Shown here: piece after piece, positions 48,973 to 57,181 of the stretch
Position numbering within the stretch: position 1 is the stretch's first letter
Layout of the letters: each line of letters starts with the position of its first letter
Origin: Pyxidicoccus caerfyrddinensis
GTDB taxonomy: Bacteria > Myxococcota > Myxococcia > Myxococcales > Myxococcaceae
Assembly (NCBI RefSeq): GCF_010894405.1
Contig: NZ_JAAIYA010000009.1
Coordinates: 186,001-250,000 of the forward strand
DNA: 64,000 nucleotides
Reading direction: 5' to 3'
The notes under the pieces: model-generated
Told to the model about the DNA's origin: nothing
The model's input: only the letters and a program-made list of their open reading frames with translations
Databases searched by the model: none
Position numbers and translations under genes: made by a program

Positions 48973-50799
48973 GTGAAGGACACGAGCTTCAGGAGTGAAG
49001 CGGCGCGCCCCGGCGCACGCGTGGCGGTGTCGGCGGCACGTGGGACACGGAGCCTGGCGGCGCGGAGCCTGGCGCTGGCGGTGGTGCTGCTGGCGTGCGT
49101 GGCGCACGCGGCGCGCCCGTACCGCGGCGGCGCGGTGGCCACGGCCTACCCGCAGGCCAGCGCCGCGGCGCTGGAGATGCTGGAGAAGGGCGGCAACGCG
49201 ACGGACGCGGCGGTGGCGGCGGCCTTCGTCGCGGCGGTGGTGGGGCCGTACCACTCGGGCATCGGCGGCGGCGGCTTCGCGCTGGTGCATGACGGCAAGA
49301 GCGGCGAGACGAAGGTGCTCGACTTCCGCGAGGTGGCGCCCAAGGCGGCCACGCGGGACATGTACGTGAAGGACGGCAAGGTGGTGCCGGGCCTGTCCAC
49401 GGACGGCCCGCTGGCGGTGGCGGTGCCGGGCGCGGTGGCGGGCTACCTCCAGCTCCTCAAGGAGCACGGGAAGCTGCCCCCGTCCGTCGTGCTGGCGCCG
49501 GCCATCGCCGCCGCGAAGAAGGGCATCTGGGTGACGCCGCGCTACCACTCCATGGGGGCGGGGCGGCTGGAGTGCCTGCGCAAGGACGCGGAGGCCTCGC
49601 GCGTGTTCCTGGTGAAGAACGCGGAGGGCGTGCCGGACATGCCCCCGCTGGGACACGTCATCAAGCAGCCGGACCTGGCGCGCACGCTGAGCGGCATCGC
49701 CAGGGGCGGCGCGAAGGCCTTCTATTCGGGCACCGTGGCCAAGGCGATTGCGGACACGGTGCAGGCCGGCGGCGGCGTGCTGACGGTGGAGGACCTGGCC
49801 GCATACAAGACGCGCCCCCGCCAGCCGCTGGAGGGCAGCTACCGCGGCTTCCGCATCCTCACCATGCCTCCGCCGAGCGCGGGCGGCGTGGCGGTCCTCC
49901 AGGTGCTGGGCGCGATGGAGAAGCTGCGCCCGCAGGGCATGGCCTTCCGAGACCCGGAGGCACTGCACCTCTATGTGGAGGCGGTGCGGCGGGCCTACGT
50001 GGACCGGGCGAAGTACCTGGGCGACCCGGACTTCTCGGACGTGCCCACGGCGCGACTGGTGTCCCAAGGCCACATCGCGGACATCGCGGGCTCCATCGAC
50101 GCGAAGAAGGCCACGGCGAGCGCGTCGCTGCTGCCGCCAGTGCCGGGCGCGCAGGGCTCCACGCTGACGGACCAGCCCGCGGTGCTGACGCCGGAGCCAG
50201 AGCGAAAGAACACCACGCACATCTCCGTCATCGACAAGGACGGCAACGCGGTGGCCATGACGACCACCATCAACTACGGCTTCGGCTCGTGCGTGGTGGC
50301 GAAGGGCACGGGCGTGATGCTCAACGACGAGATGGACGACTTCTCGGCGCAGCCCGGCGTGCCCAACGCGTATGGCCTCATCACCGGCGAGCCCAACGCC
50401 ATCCAGCCCGGCAAGGTGCCGCAGTCCTCCATGTCCCCCACGCTGGTGTTCTCCAAGGAGGACCCGAAGAAGGTGATGCTGGCGGTGGGCAGCCCGGGCG
50501 GCTCCACCATTCCCACCACCGTCATCCAGGTCATCAGCAACCTGGTGGACAGCGGCATGGACGTGGCGCGCGCGGTGAACGAGGGCCGCGTGCACCATCA
50601 GTACATGCCGGACGAGCTCTGGGTGGACAAGTGGGGCCTGGAGCCGGCGACGCTGTCGGTGCTGGAGGCGAAGGGCCACAAGATTCGCCGGGTGGACCAG
50701 TGGGGCGACGCGGAGGCGGTGTTCGTGGACCCGAAGACGGGCCTGCGCTACTCCGCGAGCGACCCGCGCAACGAGGGCGTGGCCCTGGGGCAGGACTGA
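48973..50799 (+). CDS. ggt: Gamma-glutamyltransferase, exported
   Basis: A 608-residue Ntn-hydrolase precursor. The long basic n-region and signal helix (RSLALAVVLLACVAHA) export it. The large subunit includes GGNATDAAVAAAFVAAVVGP and GIGGGGFALVHDG. Autocleavage and the nucleophile Thr are in ERKNTTHISVIDKDGNAVAM (about residue 413). The small subunit has GFGSCVVAKGTGVMLNDEMD and AVGSPGGSTIPTTVIQVISN. It cleaves glutathione and other gamma-glutamyl compounds in the periplasm. The GTG at 48973 is chosen for GAGGAGG 8 bases upstream; ATG 48943 is the alternative. A TTG-start hydrolase gene follows 4 bp later. Confidence 0.95.
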   Translation: MKDTSFRSEAARPGARVAVSAARGTRSLAARSLALAVVLLACVAHAARPYRGGAVATAYPQASAAALEMLEKGGNATDAAVAAAFVAAVVGPYHSGIGGGGFALVHDGKSGETKVLDFREVAPKAATRDMYVKDGKVVPGLSTDGPLAVAVPGAVAGYLQLLKEHGKLPPSVVLAPAIAAAKKGIWVTPRYHSMGAGRLECLRKDAEASRVFLVKNAEGVPDMPPLGHVIKQPDLARTLSGIARGGAKAFYSGTVAKAIADTVQAGGGVLTVEDLAAYKTRPRQPLEGSYRGFRILTMPPPSAGGVAVLQVLGAMEKLRPQGMAFRDPEALHLYVEAVRRAYVDRAKYLGDPDFSDVPTARLVSQGHIADIAGSIDAKKATASASLLPPVPGAQGSTLTDQPAVLTPEPERKNTTHISVIDKDGNAVAMTTTINYGFGSCVVAKGTGVMLNDEMDDFSAQPGVPNAYGLITGEPNAIQPGKVPQSSMSPTLVFSKEDPKKVMLAVGSPGGSTIPTTVIQVISNLVDSGMDVARAVNEGRVHHQYMPDELWVDKWGLEPATLSVLEAKGHKIRRVDQWGDAEAVFVDPKTGLRYSASDPRNEGVALGQD

Positions 50800-50803
50800 A
50801 GCC

Positions 50804-51586
50804 TTGGCAGAGCCCGTTCCCATCTTCGACGCGCACCTGCACCCCGAGGGCCTGACGGACCAGGACCTGGAGTCGATGCGCTTCTTCGGGGTGGAGCGGG
50901 CGCTGGTGGTGGCCCACCACTTCCCGGAGCCCACGTCCAAGGCGCTCTTGCGCCACTTCGATGATTTGGTGGAGCGCCAGCTCCCCCGGCTGGAGCGCGT
51001 GGGCATCCGCGCCTATGCCGCGCTCGGCGTGCACCCGCGCTGCATCCCCCGGCGCGGGCTGTCCGAGGTGCTCTCCGCCCTGCCCGACTACTTCCAGGGA
51101 GGCCGCGTGGTGGCCCTGGGCGAGACGGGGCTGCACGTGGGCGGCGAGGAGGAGGAGGAGGCCTTCCTGGAGCAGCTCGCGCTGGCCCGGAGCCTCAAGC
51201 TGCGCGTGGTGGTGCACACGCCCACCGTGGACAAGGAGCGCCACACGCGGCGCATCCTCACGCTGCTGCGCCAGTCCGGCGTGCTGGCCTCGCGCGTGCT
51301 GGTGGACCACGCCAACGCGCGCACGGTGCGCACCATCCTCGAGGTGGGCCACTGGGCGGGGCTGACGCTGCACCCGGAAGCCCTCAAGGCCGAGCGCGCC
51401 GTGGCGGTGGTGCGGCGGCTGGGCAGCGAGCGGCTGGTGCTCAACTCCGACGCGGGCGACGGCGCGGGGGACATCCTCGGCCTGGCGCGCCTGGCCAACC
51501 TCCTGGCCAAGGCCAACCTCTCCGAGCGCATCGTCCACCGCATCGCCCGCGACAACGCCATCCGCTTCTTCCAGGTGAGCAGCTGA
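50804..51586 (+). CDS. TatD-like metal-dependent hydrolase
   Basis: A 260-residue TIM-barrel amidohydrolase-superfamily protein. The metal site is complete: HxH in IFDAHLHPEG, Glu in VALGETGLHVGG, His in VVVHTPTVDKERH, His in LVDHANARTV, and Asp in VLNSDAGDGAGD. GVHPRCIPRRGL matches the TatD GxHP element. The start is TTG at 50804 (4 bp after the ggt stop); the next Met would remove the HxH motif. TatD enzymes act as DNases or carboxy-ester/amide hydrolases; the substrate here is unknown. It is co-transcribed with ggt by spacing. Confidence 0.88.
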   Translation: MAEPVPIFDAHLHPEGLTDQDLESMRFFGVERALVVAHHFPEPTSKALLRHFDDLVERQLPRLERVGIRAYAALGVHPRCIPRRGLSEVLSALPDYFQGGRVVALGETGLHVGGEEEEEAFLEQLALARSLKLRVVVHTPTVDKERHTRRILTLLRQSGVLASRVLVDHANARTVRTILEVGHWAGLTLHPEALKAERAVAVVRRLGSERLVLNSDAGDGAGDILGLARLANLLAKANLSERIVHRIARDNAIRFFQVSS

Positions 51587-51765
51587 GCGCCTGCTTCCCT
51601 GCCCGCTCCAACTTCTCACAGCCAGAGAGCCAACCCGGGTAGCGCCGGCCCTTCCCGCAGAAATCTGCGACGAATTGGCGCGCTCGTCGTCATTTCAGGT
51701 GGAGCCCGCAGCGGAAATACCCCACGCCCCCACCCGTTGCCCCAGCCCCTGTCCAGGGAGGGCAT

Positions 51766-53817
51766 TTGCATCTGAAGCTCGTCATCATCGTCACCCTGGT
51801 GCTCACGGGGTGCGCCGGCCGCCCATCCACCCTCCCGCCCGCGCCGCCCCGCGCCCTTGCCGCCGGAGACGCGCGGCTCGTGCCCGACGCGGGGCGCCAG
51901 CTCGCCACCACCCCCGAGCGCTTCCTCGCGGCCTGCGCGGAGGACATCCAGCGGGCCCGGGCCCACGTGGACGCGCTGCTGGCCCTGCGCGCGCCGCGGG
52001 ACACGGTGGTGGCCCTCACCTCCTACGACGACGCCATCGCCCTGCTGGACGACGCCGTGTCGCGCTCCGGCATCGCCGCCAACGCACACCCGGACGCCAC
52101 CTTCCGCGAGGCGGGTCGCACGTGCGAGCAGGAGGTGGAGGCGGCGCGCACGGACCTCTCGCTGGACCACCGCCTGTACGAGGCACTGGCCTCGCTGGAG
52201 CTGGACGGGCAGGACGCGGCCACGCGGCGCTGGGTGGCGCGGGTGCTGCGCGACTTCCGGCGCGCCGGCGTGGACCGGGACGCGGCCACGCGTCAGAAGC
52301 TGCGGGAGCTGCACGAGCAGCTCACCTGGCTGGGCCAGGAGTTCGGCCGCCACATCCTGGAGGACGTGCGGCACGTGGACGTGGCGCCCCAGGCGCTGGA
52401 GGGGCTGCCCGAGGACTTCGTGCGCGCGCACCCGCCTGGAGCGGACGGCCGCGTGCGCATCACCACCGAGACGCCGGACTACCTGCCCTTCATGGCGTAC
52501 GCGCGCGGCGACGCGGCCCGCGAGGCGCTCTGGCGCGTCAACCGGCGGCGCGGCTACCCGGAGAATGTCGACACGCTGTCGCGCCTGCTCGAGGCGCGCC
52601 ACGCGCTGGCCACGCTGCTGGGCTACCCCAACTGGGCCGCCTACGCCTCCGAGGACAAGATGGTGCGCGGGCCCCAGGCCGCCGCGGACTTCATCGAGCG
52701 GCTGTCCACCGCGGCCGCCGGCCGCGCGAAGGACGACTACGCCGTGCTGCTCGCGCGCAAGCGCCAGGACACGCCGGACGCCACCGAGGTGGAGCCCTGG
52801 GAGCAGGTCTTCCTCGAGGACCGCGTGCGCGCCGAGCAGTACCACTTCGACTCGCGCGAGGTGCGCTCCTACTTCGAATACACCCGGGTGAAGCAGGGCC
52901 TGCTGGACATCACCGCGCGCCTCTTCGGCCTCACCTACCGCCGCGTGACGGACGCGCCCGTGTGGCACCCGGACGTGGAGGCTTGGGACGTCTACGAGGG
53001 CGGCACACGGCTGGGCCGCTTCTACCTGGACATGCACCCGCGCCCGGGCAAGTTCACGCACTCGGCGCAGTGGGACCTGGCCACCGGCCGCGCCGGGAAG
53101 ACGCTCCCCGAGGCCGTGCTGACGTGCAACTTCCCCCGGCCCGGCATCCACCCCGCCCTGCTCCAGCACAGCGAGGTGCGCGCCTTCTTCCACGAGTTCG
53201 GCCACCTCTTGCACCACATCCTCGGCGGCCGCACGCGCTGGGCCGGCCTGTCCGGCTCCCGCACCGAGCGCGACTTCGTGGAGGCCCCCGCCCAGGTGCT
53301 GGAGGAGTGGGCCTGGCGCCCCGAGTCCCTCCAGCGCTTCGCCCGGCACGTCGTCACCGGCGAGCCGCTGCCCGAGGACATCATCTCCCGCATGCGGCGC
53401 GCGGATGCCTTCGGCAAGGGACTGTGGCTGCGCCAGCAGCTCTTCTACGCCGCCGTCAGCCTCCAGCTGCACACGGCCGACCCGGCGAACCTGGACACCA
53501 CCACGCGGGTGAAGGCGCTGCAGGAGCGCTACCTGCCCTTCCGCACCGAGAGCGACTCCTACGTCCACCTCTCCTTCACCCAGCTCGACGGCTACTACTC
53601 CTCCGCCTACTACGCCTACCTCTGGTCCCTCGTCATCGCGCGGGACTTGCTCACACCCTTCCAGCAGCACGGGCTGATGGACCCCGCCACCGCGCGCCGC
53701 TACCGGGACACCGTGCTGGGGCCGGGCGGCTCCAAGGACGCGGCCGACCTGGTGAGGGACTTCCTCGGCCGCGACTACGGCTTCGTTGCCTACACCCGCT
53801 GGCTGGACGGCGCCTGA
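51766..53817 (+). CDS. M3 family zinc oligopeptidase, lipoprotein
   Basis: A 683-residue M3 (thimet oligopeptidase-like) peptidase. The N-terminus is a lipoprotein signal (lipobox LTGC, Cys16). The long helical N-terminal domain is normal for the family. The zinc motif HEFGHLLHHIL (about residues 476-486) is followed by the third ligand region DFVEAPAQVLEEW. The C-terminal half has SYVHLSFTQLDGYYSSAYYAY, with the substrate-binding Tyr pair. Oligopeptidases of this clan are usually cytoplasmic; here the lipobox predicts periplasmic or outer-membrane anchoring. The TTG at 51766 follows GGGAGGG. Confidence 0.93.
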   Translation: MHLKLVIIVTLVLTGCAGRPSTLPPAPPRALAAGDARLVPDAGRQLATTPERFLAACAEDIQRARAHVDALLALRAPRDTVVALTSYDDAIALLDDAVSRSGIAANAHPDATFREAGRTCEQEVEAARTDLSLDHRLYEALASLELDGQDAATRRWVARVLRDFRRAGVDRDAATRQKLRELHEQLTWLGQEFGRHILEDVRHVDVAPQALEGLPEDFVRAHPPGADGRVRITTETPDYLPFMAYARGDAAREALWRVNRRRGYPENVDTLSRLLEARHALATLLGYPNWAAYASEDKMVRGPQAAADFIERLSTAAAGRAKDDYAVLLARKRQDTPDATEVEPWEQVFLEDRVRAEQYHFDSREVRSYFEYTRVKQGLLDITARLFGLTYRRVTDAPVWHPDVEAWDVYEGGTRLGRFYLDMHPRPGKFTHSAQWDLATGRAGKTLPEAVLTCNFPRPGIHPALLQHSEVRAFFHEFGHLLHHILGGRTRWAGLSGSRTERDFVEAPAQVLEEWAWRPESLQRFARHVVTGEPLPEDIISRMRRADAFGKGLWLRQQLFYAAVSLQLHTADPANLDTTTRVKALQERYLPFRTESDSYVHLSFTQLDGYYSSAYYAYLWSLVIARDLLTPFQQHGLMDPATARRYRDTVLGPGGSKDAADLVRDFLGRDYGFVAYTRWLDGA

Positions 53818-53845
53818 CGCTCCACGCCAGGGGCTGTAAAAGCAC

Positions 53846-53875
53846 GGGGCCCCGCGATGTGAATCGCGAGGCCCC
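53846..53875. terminator. Bidirectional terminator
   Basis: GGGGCC/GGCCCC flanks CGCGAT/ATCGCG around GTGA, giving a 12-pair stem with one mismatch. It lies between the convergent M3 peptidase gene and the 53929-54207 gene. Confidence 0.75.
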
Positions 53876-53928
53876 ATGTGTTGTGAATCGGTCAATCCCC
53901 GTCAGCTCCGCCAACGCGGAGTGCGGAG

Positions 53929-54207
53929 TCAGTGCACCGGGGGTGCGAGCGTGGACGTCTCCGGCTGCAGGGTGATGGCCTGCGCGTCGGGGTCCAACCG
54001 CACCTGCACGGGCACGCCCTGGAACCGGTACTGGGCCAGGGAATCCGCCGCGCCGTCGAGCAGAAGCTGGTAGCGCTCCTCCAGCTCCACGGCGATCAGC
54101 AGCATCGTCTCGCCCGCGTCCTCGACGCCCGGGCGGTACACCTGGCACCGCTGGAACCGCGCCCAGCGACCGTTCTCCATCTTCACCAGCTCGCCGTCGT
54201 AAGCCAT
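53929..54207 (-). CDS. Small protein, unknown function
   Basis: A 92-residue soluble protein (MAYDGELVKMENGRWARFQR, then CQVYRPGVEDAGETMLLIAV, then a helix ELEERYQLLLDGAADSLAQY, ending in Thr/Pro). The pattern is a small alpha/beta domain without signal or membrane segment. The ATG at 54207 has AGAGGAG 6 bases upstream; a longer in-frame TTG at 54243 lacks a site and would overlap it. No family is recognised. Confidence 0.65.
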   Translation of the reverse strand: MAYDGELVKMENGRWARFQRCQVYRPGVEDAGETMLLIAVELEERYQLLLDGAADSLAQYRFQGVPVQVRLDPDAQAITLQPETSTLAPPVH

Positions 54208-54528
54208 GCGCAGCTCCTCTGCCGTAAATCCGACGGTTGGCAATGTAGGGACGAATTAACTTCGTGTCACCCCCCCTCTTGAAAATTCGTCAATGACCTC
54301 GAAATCCAGTCACTTGCACGACGCTTTCAGGGGTGGAGGCCCCCCTCGCCAGCGACGACTGCCCAAAAGTGTAAATTTTCGGGGTTGTCAATCCAGTCAA
54401 GCAGCCTCGCGGGTCGGCTGGGCGATCATTTCCCCGGCCAGGCGGGAGGGCGCCTCGGGGAGACGGGAGGGCGGCGGGCGCCAGGAGGCCGGTGGCATGT
54501 GGGCGGCGCGTCCCTTAAATTGCCCGGG
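54208..54528. other. Divergent intergenic region with repeat
   Basis: 321 bp between divergent small genes. It has A/T-rich patches near 54285-54312 and 54369-54385, and a direct repeat AATCCAGTCA at 54303-54312 and 54390-54399. Both patches could be promoters or operator sites. No coding signal is seen. Confidence 0.45.
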
Positions 54529-54759
54529 ATGAAGTTGCCCGGGCTGTTCCGCAAAGAGCGCACCACCATCCAGGCCGCGGACGCGCAGGACCACGCGGAG
54601 CGACTGCTCGCCGAGTCCCTGCGCGTGCTCGGCCAGGTGTGCGCCAAGGTCGCGGACGCGATCGAGTCCCAGCGGCTGGCCCGCCAGGGTTATTCGCACA
54701 ACACGTACCTGCGGCGGACGGATGGCGAGGGGGAGGACGGCGGCGCGAAGAAGGAGTAG
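54529..54759 (+). CDS. Small helical protein
   Basis: A 76-residue soluble protein (MKLPGLFRKERTTIQAADAQ, then DHAERLLAESLRVLGQVCAK, then VADAIESQRLARQGYSHNTY). The central part is one amphipathic helix with Leu/Ala spacing of a coiled coil. The C-terminus is charged. No known family. It is followed 11 bp later by the amidohydrolase gene, so they may be co-transcribed. The start is the ATG at 54529, preceded by a weak site. Confidence 0.6.
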   Translation: MKLPGLFRKERTTIQAADAQDHAERLLAESLRVLGQVCAKVADAIESQRLARQGYSHNTYLRRTDGEGEDGGAKKE

Positions 54760-54770
54760 GCCTTCCTTCC

Positions 54771-55712
54771 GTGCCGCCTCCCACCGACGCACCCGAGCCG
54801 TGCCTCGCCCACTCGCCCACGTGGCGTGACTCGGGCATCCGCATGCCCATGCCGGCGCTCTCCGACACGGAGGGGCCCCGCCTGCCCGAGGGGCTTCCCC
54901 CGGTGGTGGACGCGCATGTCCACCTGTTCCCGGACCGCGTCTTCGAGGCGGTGTGGCGCTGGTTCGACGAGTACGGCTGGCCCATCCGCTACAAGCTGCA
55001 CACGCCCCAGGTGGTGTCCTTCCTCCTGTCGCGAGGGGTGAGCCGGGTGGTGGCGCTCCACTACGCCCACCGGCCGGGCATGGCCCGCGCCCTCAACGCG
55101 TACGTGGCGGAGGTGGCCCGCGCCGAGCCCCGCGTGCTGGGGCTGGCCACCGTGCTGCCCGGCGAGGAGGGGGCCGTGTCGATTCTCGAAGAGGCCTTCG
55201 CGCTCGGGCTGCGGGGGGTGAAGCTGCACTGCCATGTGCAGTGCTTCTCCCCGGACGCGCCGGAGCTCCACGACGTCTACGCCGCGTGCGCACGGGCGGG
55301 ACGGCCGCTCGTCATGCATGCCGGCCGGGAGCCCTCGAGTCCGAACTACAAATGCGACACGTACGCCCTCTGTGGCGCCGAGCGCGTCGAGCGCGTGCTG
55401 CAAGCGCACCCCACGCTGAAGCTGTGCATCCCCCACATGGGGGCGGACGAGTTCGACGCCTACGCGCGCCTGCTCGAGCGACACGACAACCTCTGGCTGG
55501 ACACCACCATGGCGGTGTCCGGCTACTTCCCCGTCCCCCCGCCTCGCGCGGCGCTGCAGGTGCGGCCCGAGCGCGTCCTCTACGGGACGGACTTTCCCAA
55601 CATCCCCTACGCGTGGGACCGCGAGCTCAAGACGCTGCTTGGCCTGAAGCTCGGTGACGAGGTCCTGGCGGGCATCCTGGGTCAGAACGCACTCCGGTTG
55701 TATGGGGAATGA
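54771..55712 (+). CDS. Amidohydrolase-2 family protein
   Basis: A 313-residue TIM-barrel amidohydrolase. The metal motif is VVDAHVHLFPDRVFEA (HxH near residues 48-51), with YAHRPGMARALNAYVAEVAR, VKLHCHVQCFSP, LVMHAGREPSS and the Asp of LYGTDFPNIPYAWDRE. Family members include decarboxylases and hydrolases of aromatic or sugar acids. The GTG at 54771 is chosen because AAGGAG precedes it; the first 30 residues before the barrel are extra. The substrate is unknown. Confidence 0.9.
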   Translation: MPPPTDAPEPCLAHSPTWRDSGIRMPMPALSDTEGPRLPEGLPPVVDAHVHLFPDRVFEAVWRWFDEYGWPIRYKLHTPQVVSFLLSRGVSRVVALHYAHRPGMARALNAYVAEVARAEPRVLGLATVLPGEEGAVSILEEAFALGLRGVKLHCHVQCFSPDAPELHDVYAACARAGRPLVMHAGREPSSPNYKCDTYALCGAERVERVLQAHPTLKLCIPHMGADEFDAYARLLERHDNLWLDTTMAVSGYFPVPPPRAALQVRPERVLYGTDFPNIPYAWDRELKTLLGLKLGDEVLAGILGQNALRLYGE

Positions 55713-55875
55713 GGCCGGGAAGCCGTGGCCGGCGGGGCGCGGAGCAAGGCCCGCGTGCGCGAGTCGTTGGCTGTTGAAAAGTGGCGGAGCCCCTTCCGGA
55801 ATGGAATGGGAGTTCCCATCTTCCCCCCCATAGAATTTCGCGGTCTGCAAGCCGCTGATCCCCTGAGGCCCTGCC

Positions 55876-56253
55876 ATGTCCCACATCCTGGTCGTCGATG
55901 ACGACGCGAGTCACCGCACGCTCATCTGCGATGCCCTCGAGGAGATGGGCTACCGAACGGTTCAAGCGGCCAACGGCCGCGAGGCGCTCGACTTGTTGGA
56001 GGGCGACATGCCCTCCGCCGTGCTGCTGGACCTTCGGATGCCCGTGATGAGCGGCTGGGGTTTGCTGGACGCGCTGAAGAAGATGCCTCGCGCGCGCGGC
56101 CTGCCCATCATCATCATCTCCGGCTACGGCTTCGAGTGGGAGGCCGAGCTGGTGGGTGCCGCCGGCTACATCTCCAAGCCCGTCGATTTGGACAAGGTGC
56201 GGATGACGGTGCAGCAGATCGCCGGCCCGCCGGAGATGGCGTTCGTCCACTGA
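55876..56253 (+). CDS. Lone receiver-domain response regulator
   Basis: A 125-residue CheY-like receiver with no output domain. Acidic pocket ILVVDDDASH, phospho-Asp in AVLLDLRMPVMSGWG (about residue 56), Thr/Ser in IIIISGYG, and Lys in YISKPVDLDK. All phosphorylation residues are in place. No partner histidine kinase is adjacent. It precedes an ABC exporter on the same strand, 103 bp away. The ATG has CCCCTGAGGCCCTGCC upstream (weak site). Confidence 0.93.
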   Translation: MSHILVVDDDASHRTLICDALEEMGYRTVQAANGREALDLLEGDMPSAVLLDLRMPVMSGWGLLDALKKMPRARGLPIIIISGYGFEWEAELVGAAGYISKPVDLDKVRMTVQQIAGPPEMAFVH

Positions 56254-56356
56254 GTGGCAACAAGCCCACCTCCTCGGCTGGGCGGAGGCCCATCCACCCA
56301 TCGTCCGATGGGGGCTGTACCAGGGTGCCGGGCTCGGGTCTGATGGCGGGCACTTC

Positions 56357-57181
56357 ATGTCGCCCCCCACCTCCGATGAATTGGCCGTCGACGCACGCGG
56401 GCTCATCAAGCGCTTCGGCGGCTTCACCGCGCTCAATGGCCTGAATCTCCAGATTCCCCGTGGCGCCTTCTACGCGTACCTGGGGCCCAACGGAGCCGGC
56501 AAGTCCACCAGCATCGCGCTGCTGACGGGCGTGTATGGCCCGGACGCGGGCACCATCCGCATGCTGGGCGTGGACGCGGTGGCGAAGCCGCTGGAGGTGA
56601 AGCGGCGCGTGGGCGTGGTGCCGGAGGAGCTGAGCCTCTTCGAGCGGCTCACCGGCCGGCAGTACCTCACCTTCTGCGCGCGCATGTACGGGCTGGACGG
56701 CGACGAGGCCGCCGCGCGCGCCACGGAGCTGCTGGAGCTGACGGAGCTGACGTACAAGGCCGGCGCGCTGGTGGCGGAGTACTCCAAGGGCATGCGGCGG
56801 CGGCTGGCCATCGCCGCGGCGCTCATCCACGCGCCGGAATTGGTGCTGCTGGACGAGCCCTTCGAGGGCATCGACGTGCTGGCGGCGGGTGTCATCCGCG
56901 AGCTGTTGCGCGAGCTGAGCCGGCGCGGGGTGACGCTGCTCTTGACGACGCACGTGCTGGAAATCGCGGAGCGGCTGGCCACGCACGCAGGCATCCTCCG
57001 AGGCGGGCAGATGCTGGACCAGGGGCCGGTGGGGACGCTGCTGCAGCGGCATGACTGTCCCTCGCTGGAGGCGGTGTTCGAGAAGCTCATCGCCGTGCCG
57101 ACCTCGCGCAACGCGCGCCTGTCCTTCTACGGGGAAGCGGTGCCCGCGCCGGAGCCGGTGCCGCGCCGGGAGTCCGCATGA
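56357..57181 (+). CDS. ABC transporter ATP-binding protein
   Basis: A 274-residue ABC ATPase of the export type. Walker A is YLGPNGAGKSTSIALL (about residue 43). The signature is YSKGMRRRLAIAAALI (SKGM replaces SGGQ), Walker B is LVLLDEPFEGID, and the switch His is LLTTHVLEIAERLA. It pairs with the permease by an ATGA overlap. The C-terminal tail after the ATPase core (EKLIAVPTSRNARLSFYGEA) is short. Confidence 0.95.
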   Translation: MSPPTSDELAVDARGLIKRFGGFTALNGLNLQIPRGAFYAYLGPNGAGKSTSIALLTGVYGPDAGTIRMLGVDAVAKPLEVKRRVGVVPEELSLFERLTGRQYLTFCARMYGLDGDEAAARATELLELTELTYKAGALVAEYSKGMRRRLAIAAALIHAPELVLLDEPFEGIDVLAAGVIRELLRELSRRGVTLLLTTHVLEIAERLATHAGILRGGQMLDQGPVGTLLQRHDCPSLEAVFEKLIAVPTSRNARLSFYGEAVPAPEPVPRRESA

